This document shows positions 15,206-23,758 of a DNA stretch of 27,041 nucleotides, piece after piece; the stretch's first letter is position 1; each line of letters starts with the position of its first letter. The stretch lies in assembly GCA_045638645.1 (NCBI GenBank), contig JAZUBU010000019.1:1-27041 (forward strand), given 5' to 3'. The notes under the pieces were generated by a model. It made no database searches, was not told the origin of the DNA, and saw only the letters and a list, made by a program, of their open reading frames with translations. Source of the stretch: JAGCJX01 sp045638645. GTDB taxonomy: Bacteria > Bacteroidota > Bacteroidia > Bacteroidales > UBA932. Position numbers and translations under genes: made by a program.

Positions 15206-16537
15206 TCAATAGCCGTATTTCGTACGGAAAATGAACAACATCGTTACCGATAGGAGGAGTCCAACGCCTTCGGCCACCACCACGGATGACCAAATACCGT
15301 CAATCCCGAACAGCAAGGGCAATAACAGAACGGAACCGCACTCAAAGATCAGGGTCCGGGAAAAAGAGATGCCCGCCGATACCAGGCCGTTATTCAACGC
15401 CGTAAAGAATGCGGATGCATACACATTGAAACCAGCCAGCAGAAAAGAAAGCGAGAAGATCCTAAAAGCGCGACGGGTAAACAGAAAGAGTTCCGGATCA
15501 AACCCCACAAAGATCCACGACAAAGGATGGGCCAATAGCTCCGCCAGGACGGTAATCGTCACGCCCAGGATCAGGATGATCCTCAGGCTTTTGCGGTGAA
15601 GGTTCTGCATCTCCCGATGATTCTTCGCCCCAAAATGATAGCTCACAATCGGCGCACAACCCATCGAATAACCGATAAAGATCGCCAGGAACACAAAGTT
15701 GACATACATGATGACCCCATACGCGGCCACCCCGTTTTCACCCACAAACTGCATCAGCTGGAAGTTGTACAACATCGACACCAACGAAACGGCTACGTTG
15801 GTCACCATTTCTGAAGAGCCGTTGGCACAGGCCTTCCGCATCGCCCATCCTTCGTAGCGGCAGCGGCCCAAACGCAGCAGGCTGGAATTTTTGCGGGCAA
15901 AATAAATCACCGGGACCCCACCCCCAACGAATTGGCTGATCGCGGTGGCCCAAGCAGCCCCCTCCAATCCCCAACCCAGGCATTGGATGAAGACAAAATC
16001 CAACACAATGTTCGTACATCCGGCAGCAAGGGCCACCTTCAAACCGAGGTTCGGTTTCTCTGCTGCCACCATGAACGACTGGAAAGCCATTTGCAAGGCA
16101 AAGGCGGGTAAGGCCAGGAGCAGGATACGTCCATAAAGAATCCCCAAGGGGATCAATTCACCCTCGCCTCCCAACCAAACGACCAGCTGCGGCATGAAGA
16201 TCTCGCCCAACAATGCCAAGATGGCGCCCAGCACCACGACCGCATACACAAACAAGGAAAACAGCGCATTCGCCCGTTTTGCATCACCTTCCCCTAAAAT
16301 CTTCGCCACCAGGGCACTGCCACCGGTACCAAACATCAGTCCCACCACAGCCAGCATCATCAGAAAGGGATAGACCAGGTTCAGCGCAGCAAAGGCCGTC
16401 TTTCCGACCAGGTTGGAAACAAACAAGCCGTCAATGACGCTGTAAATGGAAATGAAAACCATCATCACCATCGACGGTAACGTAAACTGCAGCAATTTGC
16501 GGTACGAAAAATGATCGGAAAGTTGGATAGGACTCAT
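15206..16537 (-). CDS. MATE-family multidrug/metabolite efflux transporter
   Basis: The 443-residue product (from the ATG at 16537) has about twelve membrane segments in two homologous halves. It shows MATE-family features such as SIYSVIDGLFVSNLVG near the N-terminus and GTGGSALVAKILGEGD. These proteins use a Na+ or H+ gradient to export cationic drugs or metabolites. An upstream in-frame ATG at 16576 would add 13 residues (ending LCGR), but it lies upstream of the -7 element at 16545-16552, so a transcript from that promoter could not contain it. The start MSPIQLSDHFSYRKLLQF at 16537 is therefore preferred. The transcript would be nearly leaderless. Confidence 0.9.
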   Translation of the reverse strand: MSPIQLSDHFSYRKLLQFTLPSMVMMVFISIYSVIDGLFVSNLVGKTAFAALNLVYPFLMMLAVVGLMFGTGGSALVAKILGEGDAKRANALFSLFVYAVVVLGAILALLGEIFMPQLVVWLGGEGELIPLGILYGRILLLALPAFALQMAFQSFMVAAEKPNLGLKVALAAGCTNIVLDFVFIQCLGWGLEGAAWATAISQFVGGGVPVIYFARKNSSLLRLGRCRYEGWAMRKACANGSSEMVTNVAVSLVSMLYNFQLMQFVGENGVAAYGVIMYVNFVFLAIFIGYSMGCAPIVSYHFGAKNHREMQNLHRKSLRIILILGVTITVLAELLAHPLSWIFVGFDPELFLFTRRAFRIFSLSFLLAGFNVYASAFFTALNNGLVSAGISFSRTLIFECGSVLLLPLLFGIDGIWSSVVVAEGVGLLLSVTMLFIFRTKYGY

Positions 16538-16544
16538 ACGGCCG

Positions 16545-16552
16545 CAAAGGTA
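16545..16552 (-). promoter_or_regulatory. -7 element of the MATE gene promoter
   Basis: The minus strand reads TACCTTTG followed by CGGCC, a good match to the Bacteroidetes -7 element, only 7 bases upstream of the preferred ATG. No TTTG is present at the usual distance upstream. Confidence 0.5.
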
Positions 16553-16581
16553 GTAATTCTGATAGTTAGGGTGCATTTTAT

Positions 16582-16612
16582 TTTGTCAGAACACGCAGAT
16601 ACGCTATTTTCG
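16582..16612 (+). promoter_or_regulatory. Promoter of the surface-lipoprotein operon
   Basis: TTTG (16582-16585), a 19-base spacer and TATTTTCG (16605-16612) match the Bacteroidetes promoter with one mismatch in the -7 box. It lies 32 bases upstream of the first gene of the operon (ATG 16645). No promoter of comparable quality was seen inside the operon, where gaps are 8-25 bases. Confidence 0.6.
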
Positions 16613-16644
16613 TGGCCTTTGTTGAAAAAAACTTTACAAAAAAA

Positions 16645-18432
16645 ATGAAGAAATCTTTTTCAATATTGGCAATGCTGTGCCTGCTGTGGGCCTCGTGCAA
16701 CCGGGTGGAATTGCCAACCATACCCGAAGGCAAAGTCCAGGTAACCCTCCAGAGTAACCCGGAACTGAGCCGTACTTCCGTGGCGCCCAACGGTCTTTCA
16801 ACCCGATGGACTGCTACCGATCGAATCGCTGTTTGGGCAACGGATGAACAAACAGACATCCTGGCGGCAGAGCCGTTCCAAGTCTATTATTCGATTGGCA
16901 GTTACGCAGAATTCACGGCCAACATCATGCCCATGGGTGAGGGTCTGTTCACGTACTATTCAACCCATCCCATCCCCGCATGCGTGTCCGGTACAACGGC
17001 GACCTTTCCCCTTGAGCGGGTACAACAGGGTTCCTTTGATGGCAGCAACGACATCCTGGTAGCTTATCCCGCAACGGGCCTGGCCCTTGAAAATGAAGAG
17101 GCAGCGGTGAACCTGGTGTACAAGCACAAGATGCACACCCTGCGTATGTTTGTACCCGACGACACAGAAGGCATGGGCGAGCCGATCCGCCGCATCGACA
17201 TCAGTTTCCCGACACCTGTCGTAGGAGACGTGCACGTGGACTACACTTCCGCAACAGCCCCGGCAACACTCTCAAACGGGTCCCAGCACGTTACCATTGA
17301 GATCCCGGAAGGACTTTCGCCTTCGAGCGAAAATGAACGCAGTTATGCGTATGCCATCGTGTTCCCCGCCACCATGCGTGCGGAGGATGAGATTACTTTC
17401 AACGTGCAAACGGACAACTTCCACGCAACACAAACCTTTGCGGCACGATCTCTGAGCGAGGGAGGCAGTACCCCCGTTCGTCTGACTTGCACCCCTGATC
17501 TTCGTACACTGCTTCGGTTCTCGATCAAAGAAAACTTCCTGGGTGAAGATCCGACCCGGATCACCATCCAAACCTCGGGAGGAAGCTATACCGTAGATCC
17601 TGCAACCACCTTCTACCAGCATGGATACTACGACCTGGACGTCACTGACAAACCGAGTCTGGATGGACAAGCCATTACGGTCATCTATGAATCGGAACAC
17701 GCTATTGTCAGCCAATCACTCACAGTCCCCAACTACAACATGGGTAAAATTGTGGACATCCAACTGACCGTACCCTATCTGTTTTTTGAGGATTTCAGCC
17801 AGATTGCTTCCTTCACCGATGACCACGACGATGCTCCTACCGGATTTAACATGGATGGTGATACCTACAACAATGCAAAACTACTCGACGACGAGGACCC
17901 CCACCTGGCCGGTTGGTCAGGCAGCCACATCGGAGGCATGACCGGGAAATCAATCCGGATCATGTGCCGTTACGAGGGAGGGTTGACGGCAGTCGCCTAC
18001 TACAAAGGTCGCGTGGACACCCGCCCGATCGGGGGATTGAAATCGAGTGCGAACCTTCTGATTACATTTGACTACGCCAGTGCATACACGCACTATTTTA
18101 CCTCGGGGGGATCGCTGAACACTCCCATCAAGATGTACATGGGACATACCACAGCGACGGGAGCCATCAAACCGGACAATGGTTTCGGCGATACAGCCAA
18201 GACGCCACCCACCAACCTGGCAAACAAATTGATCGATGGTGAGTCGTTGAGTGAAAATTCCGGCAGTTGGGATGCCGGATTCCACACCCATTCCACTGTT
18301 GTACTGAACTCTGCCACTGCAGACACCCGCCTGAGCTGGATTGTCAGTACGGACATCAAGGCCAACTGGTTGGGAGGAAACGGCAACTTCTGGATCTACC
18401 TGGACAACATCAAAGTCTCCATTGCAAACTAA
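16645..18432 (+). CDS. Fimbrillin-like surface lipoprotein with C-terminal jelly-roll-like domain
   Basis: From the ATG at 16645 the product is 595 residues. A GTG at 16612 is in frame but overlaps the promoter's -7 box and is less likely. The signal sequence MKKSFSILAMLCLLWASC ends at a lipidation cysteine (C18); the -3 residue of the lipobox is Trp, which is unusual. Residues about 25-270 resemble the fimbrillin/Mfa-like family: RTSVAPNGLSTRWTATDRIAVW and the later LVYKHKMHTLRMFV are typical. A middle beta-rich part (about 280-385) leads to a C-terminal domain (about 390-595) that starts LFFEDFSQIASF and looks like a carbohydrate-binding jelly roll (inferred from pattern only). It is the first gene of the operon and may be a pilus subunit, tip adhesin or stand-alone surface adhesin. 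No usher, chaperone or anchor gene accompanies it. Confidence 0.75.
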   Translation: MKKSFSILAMLCLLWASCNRVELPTIPEGKVQVTLQSNPELSRTSVAPNGLSTRWTATDRIAVWATDEQTDILAAEPFQVYYSIGSYAEFTANIMPMGEGLFTYYSTHPIPACVSGTTATFPLERVQQGSFDGSNDILVAYPATGLALENEEAAVNLVYKHKMHTLRMFVPDDTEGMGEPIRRIDISFPTPVVGDVHVDYTSATAPATLSNGSQHVTIEIPEGLSPSSENERSYAYAIVFPATMRAEDEITFNVQTDNFHATQTFAARSLSEGGSTPVRLTCTPDLRTLLRFSIKENFLGEDPTRITIQTSGGSYTVDPATTFYQHGYYDLDVTDKPSLDGQAITVIYESEHAIVSQSLTVPNYNMGKIVDIQLTVPYLFFEDFSQIASFTDDHDDAPTGFNMDGDTYNNAKLLDDEDPHLAGWSGSHIGGMTGKSIRIMCRYEGGLTAVAYYKGRVDTRPIGGLKSSANLLITFDYASAYTHYFTSGGSLNTPIKMYMGHTTATGAIKPDNGFGDTAKTPPTNLANKLIDGESLSENSGSWDAGFHTHSTVVLNSATADTRLSWIVSTDIKANWLGGNGNFWIYLDNIKVSIAN

Positions 18433-18452
18433 CAATCCTATAACATCAAAGC

Positions 18453-19226
18453 ATGATGATACAATTCAAAACATGGACTCCCCTCCTGATCGCAGCACTG
18501 GCCCTGGCTGGCTGCGCGGAAAAGGGATTGGAGTCGGGTCAGGGCCGGATCAGCATCGCGCTCTCGGCCGATGATACGGCCCTTGCATTAACGCGGGCAA
18601 GCCTGGATTTAGACAAGCCAGCAGCAGCTGATTTTTCCTTGACCATCGCAGACGATACCGGCACGACGATTGGGGAATGGGCTTCGATCGCCGATTTTGA
18701 CGAATCGTCCGAATATCCCGTGGGCAACTACCTGGCAAAAGCCTCCCACGGCAATACGATGCAGGAGGATTTTGAAACCCCTTGTTTTGAGGGCACCCAA
18801 GCCTTCACCCTTCTAAAGGACCAGACCACCTCTGTGACCATCAACGCATCCATTGCTAATGCCGTGGTAACATTGGATTGGACCGATGCGTTCCGGAACT
18901 ACTTTTCCGATTACGCATTTACCCTGATCACCGCCACCAGTACCGAACTGCCGTTTGCTGCCGGAGAAACCCGTCGGGCGTTCATCCATCCCGGCACATT
19001 CCGCGTAAGCGGTACCGCCACAACACAGACTGGCTCGTCCATCCAAATCAACAAAGAGTTCACCGGCATTGCCGCCAGAACTTTATACCAGATTACGTTT
19101 GATGTCAATGGGGGCAACGTGGGCAGTGCCACCGTAACCATCTCGTTCAACGATGAACCCGTTGCCGAGATTCCCATCAATATTGAACTGAATGACACCA
19201 CTGAATCCTTTGACAAACCCTATTAA
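18453..19226 (+). CDS. DUF4493-type lipoprotein, short form
   Basis: This is a 257-residue lipoprotein with lipobox LAGC (Cys21). After it, GRISIALSADDTALALTRAS and the following 210 residues fit the DUF4493 pattern of Bacteroidetes surface proteins: a beta-rich N-terminal part with DFSLTIADDTGTTIGEW and YPVGNYLAKASHG, then AFTLLKDQTTSVTINASIANAVVTLDW and a C-terminal beta-rich part with alternating hydrophobic residues. Function of the family is not established. It lies 20 bases after the fimbrillin-like gene and 8 bases before the next DUF4493 gene. It holds the shared DUF4493 unit only, without the added C-terminal modules of its two downstream paralogues. Two adjacent ATGs (18453, 18456) can serve as start. 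Confidence 0.75.
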   Translation: MMIQFKTWTPLLIAALALAGCAEKGLESGQGRISIALSADDTALALTRASLDLDKPAAADFSLTIADDTGTTIGEWASIADFDESSEYPVGNYLAKASHGNTMQEDFETPCFEGTQAFTLLKDQTTSVTINASIANAVVTLDWTDAFRNYFSDYAFTLITATSTELPFAAGETRRAFIHPGTFRVSGTATTQTGSSIQINKEFTGIAARTLYQITFDVNGGNVGSATVTISFNDEPVAEIPINIELNDTTESFDKPY

Positions 19227-19234
19227 GATAGCCT

Positions 19235-20467
19235 ATGAAACTGTTCCATAAACTCATACCTACCGTCCTCGTTACATTGGGTCTGATCCTGATCGGCTGC
19301 GAACGGGACAAAGTTGATTACACCGAAAAAGACGGAGCAACCGGCTCCCTATCGTTCCTGAATTTCGGCATTGAAACTTCCGAGGAAATCGAGGTCATCA
19401 CACGGGCCTCCGACAGCACGGCCTACCACTACATCATCCGCCTCTTCGACGATCAAGGCAATCAGGCCGGAGAGGATTATTTCTACGGAGAGCTGCCGGA
19501 AAGCATCGTACTCCCTACCGGAACCTACTCGATGCAGATCCAATCGCAGGCTGAAATTCCGTCTGCCGAATTTGAGGCTCCCGTTTATGGGGCAACCATC
19601 TTCGGCATCGTGATCGAGGAAGATATGACCACCGACCTGGGCACGATCACCTGCTCCTTGACCAACATCAAGGTATCTGTGGGTTACAACGAAGCGCTCT
19701 GGGCAGTGCTTGGCGACGATGCAAACGTCCTGGTTGAAATTGGCAGCGGTTCATTGGACTTTGTAAAAGACGAGTCGCAATGCGGCTACTTTGCTGCGCC
19801 CGAAACCTCGAATGCCATGACCGTCAAGTTCACCGGTACGGTCGACGGCAATTATGCAACCATGACCCGTGCCTTCACCGATGTAAAGGCCGGTCAGTGG
19901 CGTAAAATCACCTTCATCATGACCTTCAACGAAGAAGGCAATGCCACCTTCGACATCGTCGTCGAAGATTGGTGCGACGAGAAAGAGTTGACGGCCAATG
20001 TGGATGTCAGCGAGGAAGTCATCGGTCCGGACCCCGATGCAGGCGAAGACAATCCGGAAAATCCCGATGCTCCCAAGGTTGTTTACCAAGGAGGCCCTGT
20101 CCCCAGCTCGCCGATTACCCTCTCTGACGGAATGCCCCTCAGCTTCACCATCCTGGCGCCGAAAGGCATTGCTGCCCTGACCGTGGACATTGCTTCGGAC
20201 AATGGAGATTTCAACAACGATGTACTGTCGATGGGCATCTCTCCGATTGATCTGGTCAACCCGAACGAAGCACAAATCTCGATCTGCCACCTGTTCGGCC
20301 TCACCTACGGCGAAGATCTGGTCGGCATGACCGAAACCACCTTTGATCTCTCGGGAGCAGTCGGTCCCCTTATGGGCTTCCCGGGTAACCATGCGTTTAC
20401 ACTCAACATCACCGACAGCGAGGGAAATACGACTTCCTCCACCATCCGAATGAAAGTGAACGCATAA
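19235..20467 (+). CDS. DUF4493-type lipoprotein, middle form
   Basis: The 410-residue lipoprotein has lipobox LIGC (Cys22) followed by charged residues (ERDK), as often seen in surface-exported Bacteroidetes lipoproteins. Residues about 36-265 repeat the DUF4493 layout of the preceding gene: GSLSFLNFGIET, TRAS, HYIIRLFDDQGNQAGEDY, LPTGTYSMQI, then TNIKVSVGYNEAL and a final beta-rich part ending in FDIVVEDWCDEKEL. An acidic, Pro-rich linker (about 264-279, GPDPDAGEDNPENPDAP) joins it to an extra C-terminal Ig-like domain (about 280-410, ending STIRMKVNA). The linker suggests a flexible hinge between two folded units. Spacing to neighbours is 8 and 14 bases. Confidence 0.72.
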   Translation: MKLFHKLIPTVLVTLGLILIGCERDKVDYTEKDGATGSLSFLNFGIETSEEIEVITRASDSTAYHYIIRLFDDQGNQAGEDYFYGELPESIVLPTGTYSMQIQSQAEIPSAEFEAPVYGATIFGIVIEEDMTTDLGTITCSLTNIKVSVGYNEALWAVLGDDANVLVEIGSGSLDFVKDESQCGYFAAPETSNAMTVKFTGTVDGNYATMTRAFTDVKAGQWRKITFIMTFNEEGNATFDIVVEDWCDEKELTANVDVSEEVIGPDPDAGEDNPENPDAPKVVYQGGPVPSSPITLSDGMPLSFTILAPKGIAALTVDIASDNGDFNNDVLSMGISPIDLVNPNEAQISICHLFGLTYGEDLVGMTETTFDLSGAVGPLMGFPGNHAFTLNITDSEGNTTSSTIRMKVNA

Positions 20468-20481
20468 ATCCATCGAAGCAC

Positions 20482-22260
20482 ATGAAAAAAATCAGAACAT
20501 ACCTTGCGTTAGGTCTTATCGCTGTCGGCTGTGCAGCGGCGTGCAGCAAAAACGAGCTTCATCCTGCGGCTCAGGGTGGATTTTCATTAAAAGTCCTCTT
20601 TGAACCGGCTACGCGTGCCACCCCGGAAGAACTGGCTGAAAACTGCACCATCCATATCTACAACTCGGACGGCTTGATCCGGACCTACGAGGGACTCGAC
20701 GCGATGCCGGACAAACTATGGCTCGTTACCGGTAACTACCGATGCGACATCCTGGCCGGTACCCCGTGTGCCGCTTCCTTCTCCGAAAAGACATATAAAG
20801 GTTCAAAGCCGTTTACGATCACGGCCGGCACGACCACCACGGTCCACGTGGAATGCCGCGTGAACAATGTAATGGCGGCCGTTGCCTTTGACCCGACCCT
20901 CCAGGAGCAGTTTGCATCCTACGAGGCGACGGTAGGCGGAAAATTGGAAGACGGTCATTGCCTGACCTTCGACTCCTCCAGCGATTCCATCGGTTACTTT
21001 ACCCTGGAAGAAGAGACGCCAGCCCTGCTATGGCAGTTCTCAGGTACGCACAAAAAATACGGCGCATTCACCAAATCCGGTTCCATTCCGGATGTGGAAA
21101 AAGGCAAAAAATATTCCCTTACATTCACCTACACCAAGGGTAGCACCGATGGCGGCCTGTCATTCGACATCGATGTCATCAAGACGACAGAGGACATCGA
21201 GGACAATATCTTTTTTGAGGCGGATCCCACCGGAGTTGCCGCTGTAAGCCAGTGGGACGTTTGGGCCAGACACGCCACCCTCTTTGCCAACGTTGCAGAA
21301 AGTGAGTTCGGCTCAGACCACATTGCCATTCAGGTTCGAGCAACCGGAACGCAAGCCTGGACGGTCTTTCCGGCAAGCAAAGCCGGTGACAACCTGTTTT
21401 CTGCCATGGTCACCCAACTGGTTCCGGAAACCAGCTACGAATACCAGTTGGTCATCAACCAGACCCCCATCGGCTCGACCAAAACATTCCAAACAGACTT
21501 CATCGCCACGATTCCCAACGCAGGCATGGAACACTGGAACAACGACGAGGGTTGGCCCATGCCCAACACCTTGGGTAGTCCCGCCTGGTGGGGCAACGGA
21601 AACAAAGCAGCCAATATGGCCGGTAAAGTCATTTGCGAGAGCGATGCTTCCACCCATACCGAAGGGAGCCAATCAGCCAAGTTGAGTGGTGAGCACATCA
21701 AGATCCTCACCATTGACAAGGTGGCTCCCGGCAACCTGTTCACCGGTTACTTTGTCAGCACCGTGGGTACCAGCGGTGGAAAGGTAAACTTCGGCCGCCC
21801 GTTCACGGCCCGTCCCTCAGCATTGAAAGTGGATTACAAATACACTTGTGGCGCCATTACCCACGATGAAGGCGGGCCTGCAGATGACCCCACCCCCCAC
21901 GCCGTAGGTGATCCCGACCGTTGTCACATCTACATTGCCTTGGGCGACTGGAACTACAAGACTTACGGTGGTACTGCCGAATGTCCGATCCAGATGAACA
22001 CAACCGACCCCTCCACCCTTTTTGATCCCAACAGCGAGGCCGTCATCGCCTACGGAGAATTGGTCAAAGGCGAAAACGTCAACGACTGGACCGAAGCCGT
22101 AATCCGGTTGAAATACAAAGATACCCACCGTCGTCCGACCCACATTGTCATCTCCTGTGTCTCTTCAAAATTAGGAGACTACCTGACAGGCAGCACCAAC
22201 AGCACCCTGTGGGTTGACAATTTTGAATTGATCTACGACGAACACATCATAACAGAATAA
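20482..22260 (+). CDS. DUF4493-PCMD lipoprotein, long form
   Basis: This 592-residue lipoprotein has a signal sequence with two candidate lipidation cysteines (C17 and C21). Residues about 30-235 are a DUF4493-type unit (GGFSLKVLFEPATRA, CTIHIYNSDGLIRTYEGL, LVTGNYRCDILAG). A fibronectin-III-like stretch (about 245-338) with WDVWARHATLFANV and PETSYEYQLVIN follows. Residues about 342-592 fit PCMD (putative carbohydrate metabolism domain, PF13201): IPNAGMEHWNNDEGW, DRCHIYIALGDWN and VSSKLGDYLTGSTN. The last two stretches recur in the lipoprotein at 23759. PCMD has a beta-sandwich fold, and no catalytic residues are evident, so glycan binding is more likely than catalysis (inference). Confidence 0.82.
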   Translation: MKKIRTYLALGLIAVGCAAACSKNELHPAAQGGFSLKVLFEPATRATPEELAENCTIHIYNSDGLIRTYEGLDAMPDKLWLVTGNYRCDILAGTPCAASFSEKTYKGSKPFTITAGTTTTVHVECRVNNVMAAVAFDPTLQEQFASYEATVGGKLEDGHCLTFDSSSDSIGYFTLEEETPALLWQFSGTHKKYGAFTKSGSIPDVEKGKKYSLTFTYTKGSTDGGLSFDIDVIKTTEDIEDNIFFEADPTGVAAVSQWDVWARHATLFANVAESEFGSDHIAIQVRATGTQAWTVFPASKAGDNLFSAMVTQLVPETSYEYQLVINQTPIGSTKTFQTDFIATIPNAGMEHWNNDEGWPMPNTLGSPAWWGNGNKAANMAGKVICESDASTHTEGSQSAKLSGEHIKILTIDKVAPGNLFTGYFVSTVGTSGGKVNFGRPFTARPSALKVDYKYTCGAITHDEGGPADDPTPHAVGDPDRCHIYIALGDWNYKTYGGTAECPIQMNTTDPSTLFDPNSEAVIAYGELVKGENVNDWTEAVIRLKYKDTHRRPTHIVISCVSSKLGDYLTGSTNSTLWVDNFELIYDEHIITE

Positions 22261-22278
22261 TCCCCAACAGTACTAGTC

Positions 22279-23016
22279 ATGTTCAGAAAACTCTTTATAG
22301 CCATGATGCTGATGGCCGCAGGCACACAAGCTGTCCACGCACAGTCGTTCGACCGCGGCATTGAAACCAACTCGACCGTATTCATTCCCAAAGGGCAATG
22401 GATTGCTGGCAGCAATGTTTCCTACACCACCCACAGCCACGACAATTACAAATTCCTGGTACTTGAAAACATCTACTCGACAGGCTACCATTTCCAAATC
22501 AGTCCCATGGCTGCTTATGCTTTTCAAGACAATATGGCCGCAGGATTGCGTGCCGGCTACAACCGCCAATTGTTAAAAATTGACAACGCCGAGCTGAACC
22601 TGGGAGAGAGCCTGGAGTTCGGGGTTTCCGACTTTTACAGCCTGAAGCACACGGCTGCCGGCAGTGCGATCTACCGTTATTACATCACCCTCGGCCAGAG
22701 CAAGCGTTTCGCCCTCTTCAACGAAATGCAGCTCACCTACGGTTACAGCCAGTCAAAGTTGGTGGACGGTAGCGGTACGGCCCTGACCGGTACGTACGAG
22801 ACCACACACGACATTGCCATCGGGTGCTCGCCCGGTTTGGTGGCCTTCATCAACAACTACACTGCGGTGGAAGTCAACATCGGCATCCTCGGTTTTGACT
22901 ACACCTATACCAAACAGGAGACCGATCAAGTTTATGTCGGCTATCGAAAAGCCTCGCAGATGAATTTCAAGATCAATATCTTCTCCATCGCATTGGGTAT
23001 TGCCTTCTACATCTAA
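22279..23016 (+). CDS. Outer-membrane beta-barrel protein 1
   Basis: The 245-residue protein has a standard signal peptide (cleavage likely after Ala21, VHAQ). The mature part alternates hydrophobic and polar residues in strands typical of a small barrel of about 8 strands, and ends in a strand with aromatic residues (IFSIALGIAFYI). RYYITLGQSKRFALFNEMQLTYGYSQS matches the next gene closely, so the two are paralogues. It may anchor or display the surface lipoproteins of the operon, or act as a small porin. Nothing shows a TonB-dependent plug. Gaps to neighbours are 18 and 16 bases. Confidence 0.75.
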   Translation: MFRKLFIAMMLMAAGTQAVHAQSFDRGIETNSTVFIPKGQWIAGSNVSYTTHSHDNYKFLVLENIYSTGYHFQISPMAAYAFQDNMAAGLRAGYNRQLLKIDNAELNLGESLEFGVSDFYSLKHTAAGSAIYRYYITLGQSKRFALFNEMQLTYGYSQSKLVDGSGTALTGTYETTHDIAIGCSPGLVAFINNYTAVEVNIGILGFDYTYTKQETDQVYVGYRKASQMNFKINIFSIALGIAFYI

Positions 23017-23032
23017 TCCGAACGCTAACAAA

Positions 23033-23749
23033 ATGAGATTCATTGCAAAGATCACCTGTCTGATCAGTTCCGTACTCCTGGGAACATCGGTCGCAAAGGC
23101 GTTCCCCGGTACAAGTGCTGCCGATTCGTCGGCACACGTGGCAGGCACCCATCCATACCCATCGATACCAACAGGAGAGCTGCTGATGGGCGCAACGTTC
23201 TCCCACACTCAATTGACGAACGGAGGAAGCCAAATTCTACCGATGATCGAGGGGTTGCAGGTGGAGGGGGCACTGACAAGCCTCTCACCCTTTATCGGCG
23301 TTTGCATTTCTCCCAATCATGTACTCGGCATACGCTTTGCCTACCAAAAGATCCAGGGGATGGCGAACAACAACGAATTCCTGCAGCACAACTATGGAGG
23401 TGCGCTCTTCCATCGCTACTACCTGGCTCTGGATTCACAAGGACGTTTCACACTGTTCAACGAATCCCGCCTGGCATATGCCTATGGAGAGAGCCAGTTT
23501 CAGGTCGGAGACCTAGCCGGCACGACGCATACCCGGAATCGAGAAATGAGCATAACCTTTCACCCGGGGCTGGCCGTTTCCATTATGAAACACGTGAGTA
23601 TTGACGTTTCGGTAGGAATAGGTGGTGTCAGCCTATCGGATTCCCGCAACTACGACGGTGAGCAGCTGATTGGCAAACGCACAAGCCTCAACACGCACTT
23701 ATACATCAACCTGCTGGACATTTCCCTGGGTATGACGATACACCTATAA
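23033..23749 (+). CDS. Outer-membrane beta-barrel protein 2
   Basis: From the ATG at 23033 the product is 238 residues. An in-frame start at 23000 would overlap the preceding gene and put 11 polar residues before the signal peptide, so it is rejected. The signal peptide MRFIAKITCLISSVLLG is cleaved likely after Ala23 (AKAF). The mature part is a barrel of about 8 strands. RYYLALDSQGRFTLFNESRLAYAYGESQ aligns with the equivalent part of the preceding gene, and both end in a similar strand (LLDISLGMTIHL). It is a diverged tandem duplicate. Between the signal peptide and the first strand lies a Ser/Pro-rich segment of about 30 residues that the first copy lacks. Confidence 0.75.
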   Translation: MRFIAKITCLISSVLLGTSVAKAFPGTSAADSSAHVAGTHPYPSIPTGELLMGATFSHTQLTNGGSQILPMIEGLQVEGALTSLSPFIGVCISPNHVLGIRFAYQKIQGMANNNEFLQHNYGGALFHRYYLALDSQGRFTLFNESRLAYAYGESQFQVGDLAGTTHTRNREMSITFHPGLAVSIMKHVSIDVSVGIGGVSLSDSRNYDGEQLIGKRTSLNTHLYINLLDISLGMTIHL

Positions 23750-23758
23750 CCCTTATTT

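Noticed and set aside
23000..23032. Longer N-terminus of the second barrel protein
   Set aside because: It would overlap the first barrel gene and place polar residues ahead of a good signal peptide starting at 23033.
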